A stretch of DNA of 64,000 nucleotides from Tetraselmis striata (Eukaryota > Chlorophyta > Chlorodendrophyceae > Chlorodendrales > Chlorodendraceae). The stretch spans positions 1 to 64,000 of the forward strand of contig VCJN01002803.1 of the NCBI GenBank assembly GCA_006384855.1. The letters run 5' to 3'. Positions 1 through 10,289 of this stretch are shown piece by piece. Below the pieces are notes generated by a model that worked only from the letters and a program-made list of their open reading frames with translations, made no database searches and had not been told where the DNA came from. The translations under genes were made by a program, and so were the position numbers. The stretch's first letter is position 1; each line of letters starts with the position of its first letter.

Positions 1-35
1 AAGGCCTCGGAGCTGAGAGTCCTCTCTTCGTCAAG

Positions 36-3000
36 ATGCTGGTCTGCGACGACAAGTTCATGCAGGCGTACGGGGCGGTGAAGACGGAGCTGCAGCAAGC
101 GGACAATCTGGACCGAAAGGTCCCAATTTTTGTGTCCACCGTCGACGCCGACTCCGTCTGCGCGCTGCGCATCCTTACGGTGCCCTCCCCCTCCTCCCCC
201 CTTTCCCGGCCGCGCTCGCTCCCCTGCCCCGTCGACGGCTCCCGAAATCCCTTGGTTCCCCCATCTCAGCGTGCTATCGAGCAGTAACTATTCGGAAAGA
301 AAGGATTAACAAGAAGCCAGGGGAACAAGAGGAAGATGTCCCGCCCTGCTGACATCCAGCCGCTGGTACGCCCAACCTGCAGAGTGTGCTGCAGTCAGAG
401 GGCATTCACTACAGCGTGTACCCAGTCAGCGGCTGGCAGGAGGTCCAGGAGAGGGTCAAGAGCGAGCTCCTGGACAAAGAGGTGATAGCGCCTCCCTGCT
501 CCGCCGCCGAGCCACCATGCCCCGGTCCTCTGCGTGCTGGCCTGACACAATCCCTCGCGCCGCCCTCTCTGCCGCCGCCGCTCGAATGATCAGGATCTCA
601 CGAATATCTTCTTCATCAATTGCGGCGGAACGGAGGATCTTGTGGAGCTGCTTGGCCTGAACAATGGTTCATCACCCCCCTCCCCTCTCCCTGACTTCAT
701 ATCCCCACATCCTCGTCCAGCTATCCCCCCACCCATCGACCCGTCCGCCACTTTCTTTGCTCCCCGTAGCCTGTGCCTGTTTCCGCTGCCTGATGGTGCG
801 GTGTCCTCACTGCCTGGACAGAGAACCATCGCGTGCTGGTGATAGACTCCCACCGCCCAATCCACACCGCCAATGCGGCGGTGGACAACGGGCAGGTCAT
901 GGTCCTGATGGATGGCAAGGATGAGGCGCCTCCAGACGATCTCGGGGAGGACCTGAGCTCGGGTGAGCCCCACACCGTGCGGAGCAGGCGCGGTGATCTC
1001 ACTCGTAAGGGGCCATGGCCCGATGCTAACCCGCACCGATGCCCGCGTGCCCGCAGATAGCGATAGCAGCGACGAAGAAAGTGATGAGGAGGAAGGCGAT
1101 GAGAACGAGCCGCCACGGCAGCAGCAGCGGACCGCCGAGTCTGATGCCACAGCCCGCGCGGCCAAGCAAAGGTGAGAGGGATGAGGGGATGCCTCACTGA
1201 CTGCAGCAATCCGCTCTGATGCTCCGGCCACTGTGTCTTCCCCTTTGACACCTCCGGCCTGCCTGCGCAGGGAAAAGCGGCGAATGCGCGAGGACAGGCA
1301 GCGCCGGCGCATCCAGTACTACGATCGGGGAGCGTGGCGAGGGACCCCAGCGGCGTGCATTACGTATGAGCTCACCAGGCAGCTGCAGAAAGAGGACAAC
1401 CGCGCCCTATGGTGCCCCTCCCCCCCTCCCCCCCCATCCTTATCGTGCTGATTGCTTCCCCTCTAGCGGTGACTCGTCCCTGCTCTTCAGACATGAACTC
1501 ACTCCTGATATTGCTGTTGTGTCATCCCAGGTTGTCCATCATGGGGGTGACCGACCAGCTGGTACACCAGCTGATCAACGGCCAGGAGTATGAGAAACTT
1601 TATCATCTCATGGAGCAGCAAGTGAGTTCGCCATGCCAAGCGACGGGCTCCCCTGGATGTCCATGCGAGGCGGCCTGACTGGTGGGCCCATGCTCTTGTG
1701 TAGGTGAATGCTCTGGGGAACGGGGACATGAAGGACAGTGTCGACATCGAGGATGGCGGCACAGTCAGGATTCCTCTCAATCGGCGCATTGGGTAACCCC
1801 CCAGCCCCTGTCTTCCGCCCATGGAGCGCCGGTTGATGAGAATGCACCGCCTCGACCGCCTGGCGAGCTGACTGTGGTCACGATGTTTGTGCAGGCCTCT
1901 GCAAGACTACCGCTTCACGCTCTTGAAGCACTGGACCCTGCATGACTCCATGCTGTACTCCCCGTACGTGGCTACGCGGCTGCAGACCTGGCGAGAAAAG
2001 GGACGCCGCAACCTCGAGCTGCTTCTTGCAAAGATGGGCTGCTCCCTTGTGCAGTGCCGGCAGCATTATGGTGGGCTTGCCCTCGTTGCCGGCTTGCGCC
2101 GCCAGGATCCGGCCGGTGGAGAATGACCGTGAGTGCGCCTCCATGCTGAGGATATGTTGCTTCATTGCGCAGGGCACATGAAGCACAGCATCAAGGACAG
2201 CCTGAGCAGCAAACTCGAGAACTACGCGCCCACCTACAACCTGCCAGACCTCCAGTTCAGCAGCTTCCAGATGGAGATGGGCTACAAGCGCGCCTTCAGC
2301 GCGTCAGACGCCGTCTACGGTGTGACAGCCCTGCTGGAGGCGCACGCCCTAGAGGAGGTGCGCCCGCCATTGCTGCCCCCTACAGCTGATTGGCTGCGAG
2401 GATGTGTGGTGCGAAAGAGGCGCTGACGGATGAAGCTGAGCCATCGGCGTGGCGCAGGAGGGGTCCAAGGAGAGCTTCTGGAAGGCATACGGGGCGCTGG
2501 GCGACAATGCAATGGCGGAACTCTACAAGGGCATCGAGCTGGCAAAGAAAGTGCAGCGCACCATCATCGAGTGAGTGCGCCAGGAGATCCCCCACCATCA
2601 TAGGCGCTCGGCGTGCACCCCTGCTTCAGTGGGCGTGTTGTCGGCACTGACGCATTGACCCCCACGCGCAGTGACGGGGGCTCTGTGATGGCTCGCCGGG
2701 CTGTGCTCTCGATGTCGGCCTTTCGGGTGGTGAATCTCTCGGATGGAGAGGTGTCTGACCGGGCCCTGTTGGTAAGTCCCCGCTACCGGGCATTACATGC
2801 GCTGCTGGCAACGAGCCGTACACAGGTTGCCCGACCCTGGGCCGATGGATGCCAAGCCTGACTCGAGCGTTGCTGCGCCTGCAGTCACAGCCGCTGGCGC
2901 TGCTGAGGCTGGCCATGTTCATCCAAGACGCGTACCGGGTGATGCAGAACAAGGTCAAGCCCGTGATTGTCGTGGCTCCCGAAGGCCAGGACCACATGTG

Positions 3001-3449
3001 CTTGGTGGTGGGATACACAGGTGAGAGCAGGCTCAGCATGCATGCGCATAGACTAGCCGGAACTCCAGCTGTGCCTTCAAAGCCCCGGGCTCGGTGTGGG
3101 GGCGAATATCTGATGCCCTCATTCTTTTTCCAGGGCGGCCAAAGCTCGCGGATGTGAACGGCAACCGCTTCGGAAACGCCTTCGCGCATGCCCAGGAGGC
3201 CACCAAGTGTGACATGTCGGCTGATTATTTCGATCAGTACACTGTCAAGGTAAGCCGCTGGGCCGGGGTGGAAAGGGGGGGGGGAGGGGGGGGGGGGGGG
3301 GGGGGGGGGCTTTTATTTGCCTTTGTGTGCTGGACGAGCGACTTGGCGCGCTAGTGATTGACTTGTGTGGTTTGTGACGCCAGGTCGCCAAATCAGACAT
3401 CTACCGTTTCATTGCAGCGGTCGACAACGGGCACCACATGAAAGACTGA
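36..3449 (+). CDS. CDC45: CDC45 replication initiation factor
   Basis: CDC45 joins MCM2-7 and GINS to form the CMG replicative helicase at nuclear origins. Fifteen exons fit with continuous phase: 36-179, 383-481, 594-666, 822-962, 1057-1171, 1271-1411, 1531-1621, 1704-1792, 1895-2070, 2173-2357, 2458-2570, 2672-2771, 2885-3020, 3134-3249, 3384-3449, giving about 594 residues, the usual family length. Recognisable CDC45 blocks are the N-terminal STVDADSVCALRIL (DHH-like fold), VYPVSGW, FFINCGG, VIDSHRPIHTAN, an acidic insert encoded by 1057-1171 (DSDSSDEESDEEEGDE), YYDRGAW, MGVTDQ, LKHWTLHDSM, and a C-terminal RFGNAFAHA/FDQYTVKV region. The ATG at 36 lies about 30 residues before the DAD block, as in other CDC45 proteins, so I take it as the start. 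The upstream promoter lies outside the window. The intron after 3249 holds a ~30 bp G run. The family call is firm; single exon edges could shift. Confidence 0.93.
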
Positions 3450-3802
3450 GCATGGAGTAACATGGGTGACAGCCTTTTTTAAGCAGCGCGCGCAAGTGAG
3501 AAAGTCATTAGGCAACGTGCAGCCTGTTCGCTACCCTTATTGCATTTGCATCTGTGAGCCTCGCCTGGGTGGACAATACCAGTACCAGTACCTGGTACGT
3601 AACGCTTGCCTTGATTATCACGAGATTGTACATTGCCGCCTGTATCCGCTCACACTTTGTGCGTCCTGTGCTGAACTTAATTGCTTCATTTGACGATTAA
3701 AAAAGCAGCAATAATCTGCTGGTGATGCTTTGGATATTTGGATAGCACCATTTGGTAATCCTTGCTGTTGATGTATGGCTATTTTGAGGAAACCGCTTGA
3801 CA

Positions 3803-3960
3803 ACGGGTGCTGACGCATCAACAGCAACAACCCTTTATTATAAGTCTCAAAATTGGGCCTGCACGCAAGCTATGATTCAGCCTATGAGATTATGTTCCGC
3901 TATAGTTGCGTTTACATTTGACCTCTGGCAGGCATAGCAGGTTCACATTTGCAGTGTTCT
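3803..3960 (+). repeat. Copy 1 of a ~150 bp dispersed repeat found downstream of genes
   Basis: Shares ordered blocks with 12118-12270 and 63698-63860: ACGGGTGCTGACGCA, a TTATTATAAG-like block, CTATAGTT, and TTTGACCTCTGGCAG near the end. All three copies are on the + strand and follow the 3' end of a + strand gene (here CDC45, 354 bp earlier). No coding capacity. Confidence 0.65.
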
Positions 3961-4518
3961 CACGACCGCGTCGTCACCCGTAGAGTACGAGTACATAAAT
4001 GCAGAGTCAGCATTTTCCCGGCGGGGGAGCTACTTTGGACAGCCACCACCAGCTCGCCTGCCATCTTCCAGCTTGTTGCTTTCGGGAGCAGCTTCGCGTA
4101 GCTTGTTCGCGTGAGGGTCATCGCAGATGCTGATCTAGTTCGCACCGAGGTCCTATTCCCGGTAGTGAGTCGCCGTGCCAGCTGAGTCGGCTCGCGGGCC
4201 CTGACTCGCAACGTGTGTTGAGTAGTAATAGATTACACTGGTCTGTTACTGATCTACTGATCTGACTGTAAGGTCACCAACTGCAGTGTTAGGCAGACTG
4301 CACTGCCCACTGAGAGCTGCATGTGTTGCGCCGATATTTGGCAGTAGTACTTAGGTATAGTACATAAATGGCATAATGTATTAAGGAGCTGAGAGCTCCA
4401 CCAGGAGCCCAGTTCCTAGAGAGCCATCAGCAGGCATGAGGCGAACATGCCCACTCTAGAATGACCTCAGATGGTCATGCAACTCTGGGCACCACCTCAG
4501 CCAGTAGTTTAGAGACAG

Positions 4519-4539
4519 GAGCCGCCAGAATGGCGGCTC
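4519..4539. repeat. Perfect 9-bp hairpin
   Basis: GAGCCGCCA, three-base loop GAA, then TGGCGGCTC: a perfect inverted repeat in non-coding DNA. Function unknown; it could be a remnant of a mobile element end. Confidence 0.5.
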
Positions 4540-4789
4540 AACATGCTTTATATACTAGAATACAGTGCCAAGGTGCACCAGCTAGCATCCCCAGCTGAGC
4601 CCATAGCCAGCATGTGTAGCTGCTGATAGTACTAAGGGCTCTGTTGAGCCATGAGAACTGTAACAGATTCTAAGCCACCCTCAGCTGCTGCTTGTCTGCA
4701 AGGCAACCTGCACCAACTCCAAAAATGTGGCATCGCGACATCAACGCGGCCGTTGTGTGTGGTGGCTTTTCGGGCTACCCGAGTAATCG

Positions 4790-5580
4790 CACCGTGATAT
4801 TACGGGGCTGGTGCCGCTCATGCGCGGGTGTTTTGAGATGGCTCGTTGTCCTCGCCCTAACCGTGCCCCAGCAACGCTTTGCTGTGATTGCTGTGGGGAG
4901 CGTCGGCGCGGCGCCGTCCGTCGCGTGCTCGACGCTTCCTACTGCAACGTCGTCGTCACCCGGAGAACGACAACTTGGAGCTGCCCGCCGTGGGACAGCT
5001 CTACCACCTGGCGTACCCGACGTCTCGTGGCGCCCGTGGTTTTGTGTCCCTAGCGGCCGTCGCTGGTGCAGCGGCGGCAGGCGCCTCGCCACGACACTCA
5101 TGGCGACGTTGGCATCGTTACGGGTCATCGGCGTAGGCTACCAAAACCTCTACGCCGGTCAACCCGTTCTCGACTTCTCAATTCCGTAACCCGGTACCGC
5201 CAACACCGCGAGCTGCCCGCCAGGAGCAGCTCCACCACGCTGCGCAACATGTGCGCTCCGTGGCTTGTTGCGTGCTTGCTCCGTTTTAGGTTCGTGGTCG
5301 GCGGCCGGCGCTGGTGCAAGAGCGACGACGGCCGCCTCGCCACACCCCGCGCAGCCGCGGTGCCATGGGACCTGTTGTGTACTGCACTCGGTTGGCCTAC
5401 AAGCAAATATCGCCGGCCAATCAGCCCCGGCCACCAAACCAACCAACCAACCAACCCCGATTTCTGAACGCTGACACCGCGAGCTGCCAGCTTAGCCACT
5501 TCGCGCGACCTGGGCGTTTCGTGGCGTCACCGTGAGCCTACGGCTTCTGCGCTCGTGTTCGGCCGCCTGGCCACGCCCCG
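4790..5580 (+). mobile_element. TE-like repeat R1 (pair with 12950-13535)
   Basis: Nucleotide sequence parallels 12950-13535 in the same orientation. Shared landmarks include GGTGCCGCTCATGCGC, the run encoding SYCNVVVTR, CAGCTCTACCAC, CTACGCCGGTCAACC, and TTTCGTGGCGTCA near the end. Short open frames (one at 4692-5189) do not agree between the copies, so neither is an intact gene. R1 lacks the long G tract that interrupts R2. Probably fragments of one transposon family; class not recognised. Confidence 0.55.
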
Positions 5581-5878
5581 CACCGCGAAACTTGAGATGA
5601 TAGCGTACCGAATCGACCGGCTTTCTGTGACTTCGCCGACCAGCATACGTCCTGACGCCTACAATGGGTTCCACGTGAGCCGTGCCCCATTGCATCATGC
5701 GTTCCGGGTGTCGCATTACGTGCGTTGCAGCATCAAGACGGCGCCGCCGCTGCTGAGCGGCGGCAGTACCAGTACCAGTTGCATCCCCACCGCGCGGACA
5801 GCCATGACTCCGCATGAGCTGCGGGAGGTCGCTGCCGGGTACTTCGTAAAGCCTAGCCCGTGCTTGGCCTCGGTTGTT

Positions 5879-6740
5879 GGGAGCCAGATCATTCTGCCCT
5901 CGACGGAGCACAACCCCGTCACTGTTGACCTATACGGCGACGCGCTCATGAACCTCCCGGCGCCTGGAGACGCTCACTGGCGTGTACAGCACGACGCTAT
6001 CGCAGATGCCTTCCGCGATCACTGTGTTCACGACCTAGGTATCGCGGTACGGCGGGAGGTGGATGACTTGTTCCAGCACGCAGGCAGTGCCTCTCGGCAA
6101 CACCGTGCCCATGGATGAACTCAAGGACCTAGTGCCGGACGCAGAGCTCTCCCTTCCGGCGTTCAACGTCGTGACCGGGAGTTATGATCCCCGGAGCTTG
6201 AAGTCCACGCTGCTGGAGTTCAAGACTATGCGGTACGGGGTCAAGTACACTGCAGTGCCCCGGGCCACGGCTGTGGATCGGTTTGAGCGCTCCATGTTGG
6301 GCGACATACAACGGGGGTTGGCTGCGCGGGATGCGGCGTGGCACAACACGGAGCCCGGACAGAAGGGTCCTCTTCGAGACATCCTGGATATGTCGGAGTA
6401 CACGGGCATGGTCTTCGGCACAGTGGGTGAGGTGAGCAAGGGGGTGCGCCGCACAGTGCGTGGTATCGCATGCTTGGCTGCGGATCGGGGTGCCCTCTCA
6501 TCGCGGGGCACTCGGTGCATCACCCGGGCCCACCAGGAGGCCTTGCTCGCAAGAGATTTCCTCGGGGTCCTGAGCTTGGTGGCCGTTCGAGAGCGCGCTC
6601 GCTGCCTCATCAGACGGCGCAGATTCGTCTGCCATCCCGTTGCTGAAGCTGCACAGCACGTCAGAGGATCACCCACACACACACGTGCACGCGTGGCCCG
6701 GACTCTGAACCGTGTGCGCATCACTCATCCATCCCGTCTT
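5879..6740 (+). mobile_element. Decayed element protein, copy A (unknown TE family)
   Basis: Two overlapping frames (5555-6118 and 6063-6764) encode one original protein interrupted by a frameshift near 6070. It contains YGDALMNLPAPGDAHW, DAELSLPAFNVVTGSYDP, TMRYGVKYTAVPRATAVDRF, AARDAAWHN and EYTGMVFGTVGEVSKGVR. The same protein, more damaged, is encoded on the opposite strand at 7240-8137, so the two copies form a large inverted pair separated by about 500 bp. Conservation of protein words across both copies shows a real former gene. I do not recognise a catalytic domain. A GxVFGxxGE-like motif recurs, as I remember it, in uncharacterised retroelement-linked proteins of algae; that is a weak hint only. 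Confidence 0.55.
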
Positions 6741-6797
6741 ATGCGGGATGCGGGCCGCTTTTAGGCGCGCGCCTTGCTGTGTTGATTTTCTAATTAT

Positions 6798-6884
6798 GGG
6801 GAACTGCCCTTTTTATAATTCACACCAGTAAGGACCAGTACCAGCAGTTCTAGGGAACTGCCTTTTTTGTAATTCACACCAGTA
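6798..6884. repeat. Short tandem duplication (~32 bp unit, 55 bp period)
   Basis: Two copies of GGGAACTGCC followed by a T run and AATTCACACCAGTA, at 6798-6830 and 6853-6884. They lie in the ~500 bp spacer between the inverted element copies A and B. The rest of the spacer (6741-7239) shows nothing I recognise. Confidence 0.6.
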
Positions 6885-7239
6885 CGCTGCCATCGTCGCG
6901 CGTCGTCACGTGCACGGAGCCGGTACGTGTACATTGTACCTAGTGTACCTGATCACGTACATTTCGTATATGGTTACCAACGCGTCTTCTACCTACGCCA
7001 TCTTGTACATCACCGAGGTGTAAAATTGTTATTGTTATTGTAATAGCTTATTACATCTACTAGTCTTGTTGCATATATGCCGCGTGTGTGCGCGCCCACG
7101 CCTGCGGCCTCTGCTCTACGCCCGCGCCTCGAGAATTCGAGATTTCTCCTGTCGCCCTTGTCTTGTCTACAAACCAAGACTTCTTCCGCCTTCGTTTTGT
7201 CAACACGCTTGCCGGCAGCCCACGCTCGCAGTCGTAAAC

Positions 7240-8137
7240 GACGACGAATAAATGATGCGCGCCCGGTTCCGACTTCCGAGTCCGGGCCAAGCACGTGCGT
7301 GAGTGCGAGGGTGATCCGCGGATGCCATGTGCAGCTTCGGCAACGGGATATCTAAGGACGCCAAATGGCGGACGATTTAGTGCCGTCTCGTGAGGCAGCC
7401 GGCACGTATTCGAGCCGCCTCCAAGCTCAGAAACCCGAGGAATTCTCTTGCGGGTAAGGCCTCCCAGCGAGCCCGGGTAGTCATCGAGTGACCCGCGGTG
7501 AGAGGGCGCCTCGATCCGCTGCCAAGCACGCGACGGCGCGCACCGTGCGGCGCGCCCCTTGCTCACCTCATTGTCCATTGTGCCGAAGACCATGCCCGTG
7601 TACTTCGACATGTTCAAGATGTCTCGAAGTGGGCCTTTATGTCCCGAATCCGTGTTGTGCCACGCCGCATCCCGCATTGCTAACCCCTTGTTGCGTGTCT
7701 CCCAATGGAGAGCGCTCAAACCGATCCACAACCATGGGCCCGGGGCACTGCGATGTGCTTGACCCCGTACCGTATAGTCTTGAACTCCATCACCGCGGGC
7801 TTCAAGCTCTGGGAAGCATAGCTTTCGGTCACAACGTTGAACGCCGGGAGGGAGGGAGAGCTCAGCGTCCGGCATCAAGTCCTCGTCCGAGTTCATCCAT
7901 GGGTACAGTGTTGCCAAGATGCATTGCCTGCTGGAACAAGTCATCCACTTGCCGGCGTACAGTGATACCCATATTGTGAACACGGTGATTGCGAAAGGCA
8001 TCTGCGATAGCATCGTGTTGTACACGCTAGTGGGCGTCTCCGGGCGTTGGGAGGTTCATGAGCGCGTCACCATAGAAGTCGACACTTGCGGTGTTGTGCT
8101 CGGTCATGAATCGAGGGCATGATGATATGGCTCCCTA
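7240..8137 (-). mobile_element. Decayed element protein, copy B (inverted relative to copy A)
   Basis: The minus-strand frame 7060-8025 carries AMRDAAWHNTDSGHKGPLRD and YTGMVFGTMDNEVSKG. The segment upstream of it encodes YGDALMNLPTPGDA, matching copy A. Homology to copy A runs from about 8137 down to 7240 on the minus strand. Several frameshifts and in-frame stops show it is a pseudogene. The head-to-head arrangement with copy A could come from nested or inverted insertion. Confidence 0.55.
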
Positions 8138-8201
8138 AAAACGGGGCTAGGGATGGGCTAGGTACTAAAGTAATACCCGCACCTCCTGTGAAGTCATGAC
8201 C

Positions 8202-8733
8202 GTGGATTTGTTACTGGCGGGTGAAATGTTATTTGCAAGGTGTCCATCGGTACTACCCTTTGGTGGTTGAGGACCGCGGCCGCTTGGGAAATTAAATCGG
8301 CTTTGACGGTGGTATACATCTTCGCGGCGTTGCTTGCCATGCGCACCTTCCATGGCGGTCCTTCTGCCCCGGCTTCCTTCATGGTCAGTCTGTATATGCT
8401 CTTCGGAACTTTGTCGCCATTTAGCATGCTGAGTTCCGCCATCACATGTCGCGCACATAGCGGGGGTTCTTGCAGCGGGTCTCTGCTTGTGCGCATGGTA
8501 CTTTGGGCGGCATTCTTTCTGCTGGTGTGCAGATGGCCAAGTGTGCTGCGTGTGCTCGTGGCTGCAATCAGCATCCTCTCCTGCTGCTGCTTCCACCTCG
8601 CAGTCGCCGTGGGCGTTTCGTGGTGCCTTTTCGGGTGATCGCCTTTTGCAGCTATTCTAGCCCATATGTGAATACCGTATATATTTGTTGCTGGCACTGG
8701 CGTGAATTTCAAAAAGGGCAGTAACAAATCCAC
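8202..8733. mobile_element. 532-bp TIR-bounded DNA element (MITE-like)
   Basis: The left end GTGGATTTGTTACTG (8202-8216) and right end CAGTAACAAATCCAC (8719-8733) are perfect 15-bp inverted repeats. The interior has overlapping open frames on both strands (+ 8240-8638, hydrophobic; - 8194-8733). A minus-strand frame has Cys/His pairs, but I recognise no transposase. A related right end occurs at 19191-19218. I cannot define a clear target-site duplication. Best read as a non-autonomous DNA transposon. Confidence 0.5.
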
Positions 8734-9460
8734 CGCTTAAATGGCTACTGGTAGTCGCTAATCCTTACCGGTATCCCCGTCGCGATGAGGCGACAATATA
8801 AATGACTAGCTCATGCTGCGGCAGCCGCCATCAGGTACAAGTAGCGAGTACGGGTACTCGTACAACACCGCCGTTGCCCGGCGCGTCTCGCTACTGGCGC
8901 GCCGCGCCCCCGCCGCCTGTGTACAGGGCTCTATATCACAATGAATCAGTCCGCACGACTACACCGTCACTCCGTATGGTGGGGAACTCAGATTTCATCA
9001 ATAATAGTCGCTATTTCACATTATTAAAGCAGATCACCAGTTCTCCATCGAGCTCTTGGCGAAACCCTGCGTACGCATGCAGCATGTGGCAGGCAAGGTA
9101 CCCGTACGCACAGGTGCTGGGACAGCGTAAAAACTTATTCTGCCACCGCTACCGGTACAGATGCACATCACCCGCTAGGGACTAGCGACTCGCTACCACA
9201 TTGCGCATTATAGTGTACTGATGGGGCGGCGGGGCGGCTCGCGGCTGAGCAACAGCAGTAGCGCGCAGTTTCGCTGCTCGGAAGGCGGCGGCTCGGATGC
9301 AGGCATTTATGCCGGATACCGGCGGCCCGGGTCCGGCGCCGGGTTGACGGGCGGTCATTCAATATCTACCACCTCAACTCTCGCGCGAAGCTGGACGACT
9401 TAGAACCCCTGATCCACCCCCCCCCCCCCTACCCCGAACACGACCCGCCCGCCCACAGAC
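8734..9460. other. Intergenic region upstream of the small zinc-finger gene
   Basis: No gene supported. Contains scattered TAC/GTAC-rich runs and a short C tract at about 9418-9429, immediately before the ZNF706-like start. Presumably holds that gene's promoter, but I see no clear TATA box. Confidence 0.4.
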
Positions 9461-9706
9461 ATGGCGCCCAACAACAAGGAGAAGGGAGGTCTGAGCCACT
9501 CGGCACAGAAGAAGGCAAACGCTGAGGGGAAGAAGACCCAGAAGGCGAAGGGGCCTTCCGGCGACCAAAACAAAAAGAAGCAGCAGGATGTGCAGTGCCC
9601 TATCTGCAAAGCGGTGGTGAAGAAGGTCGTCGATATGAAGGCGCACTTCGACAGCAAGCACCCGAAGGAGACCTTCGACGCGACGAAACACGCCATACCG
9701 ATTTAG
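9461..9706 (+). CDS. Small C2H2 zinc-finger protein, ZNF706/At2g23090-like
   Basis: A complete 81-residue single-exon protein. The N-terminal half is very Lys/Gln-rich (SAQKKANAEGKKTQKAKG, NKKKQQD), as in the SERF/4F5-type head of this family. The C-terminal half is one C2H2 finger, CPICKAVVKKVVDMKAHFDS followed by KHPKE, with Cys spacing of two and the HFxSKHPK signature seen in ZNF706. The family is short (about 75-80 residues), nucleic-acid associated and poorly understood; human ZNF706 has been linked to translation control and protein aggregation. The start follows a C-rich leader with a possible CACAG acceptor, so a 5' UTR intron is possible. Neighbours are unrelated. Confidence 0.8.
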   Translation: MAPNNKEKGGLSHSAQKKANAEGKKTQKAKGPSGDQNKKKQQDVQCPICKAVVKKVVDMKAHFDSKHPKETFDATKHAIPI

Positions 9707-10289
9707 GGTGGCGGCGCGCCCAGATCCTCAGCTTGCGGGGCGTACACCGGTCGGGTGGTGACGCAGGTTGTCTGGTCGCGGGCCTTCGCGCGTAGGGAGG
9801 CCGCCGCCTTTAAATATATATTTACAGTCATCCAGCGGCCGTTAGTACTGGCATAGGAGCGACATGTACTATGTACTACTGGCATGCATGAACTTTGTTA
9901 ATAGATACTCAATTTAATATCCTGACTTTATCATATTAAATTTCATTAAAATTTACGGGTGCCGACGCGACAAACCGTCGGCACCCGTAAATTGGACGAG
10001 ACTGGATACCGTAGTAACTACAGCTAATGGTACCGGTAGGATATTATTGGATACGAAAGGAGATACTATTAATATTGCCGCGAGCGGGCGGCGATCTGTA
10101 CGAGTACTGCTCGGGCCCCGCCCCGGACGCAATATCGGCAGCAGCAACTTGCTTGACAAGCAGTTGTCGTTGCCATCTCGCAGCTGAGACGAAAAGGACT
10201 GGCGTTGCTATTTACCACACTCTTTATTCCAGGGCGGGGTTGCTCCTGCTTGCGTGTACCCCAGAGCGTGGTCCCTGCTGACTAGACAG
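9707..10289. other. Intergenic region between the zinc-finger gene and the FKBP gene
   Basis: Non-coding. AT-rich around 9880-9950, then a perfect 18-bp hairpin (9950-9993) about 300 bp before the FKBP start codon. No other recognisable element. Confidence 0.5.
9950..9993. repeat. Perfect 18-bp inverted repeat with 8-base loop
   Basis: The left arm AATTTACGGGTGCCGACG (9950-9967) is exactly complementary to the right arm at 9976-9993. It lies between two + strand genes. It could be a very small hairpin element, a processing or termination signal, or a protein-binding palindrome. Perfect pairing over 18 bp suggests recent origin or selection. Confidence 0.75.

Larger units (their letters stand above)
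3450..4789. other. Intergenic stretch downstream of CDC45; no gene supported
   Basis: I see no coding signal here. It holds one copy of a three-copy dispersed repeat (3803-3960), AT-richer sequence than the gene, a short perfect hairpin (4519-4539), and the lead-in to a TE-like repeat that starts near 4790. Confidence 0.6.

Noticed and set aside
8240..8638. 132-codon hydrophobic plus-strand frame
   Set aside because: It lies inside the TIR-bounded element, overlaps frames on the opposite strand, and has no recognised motif.
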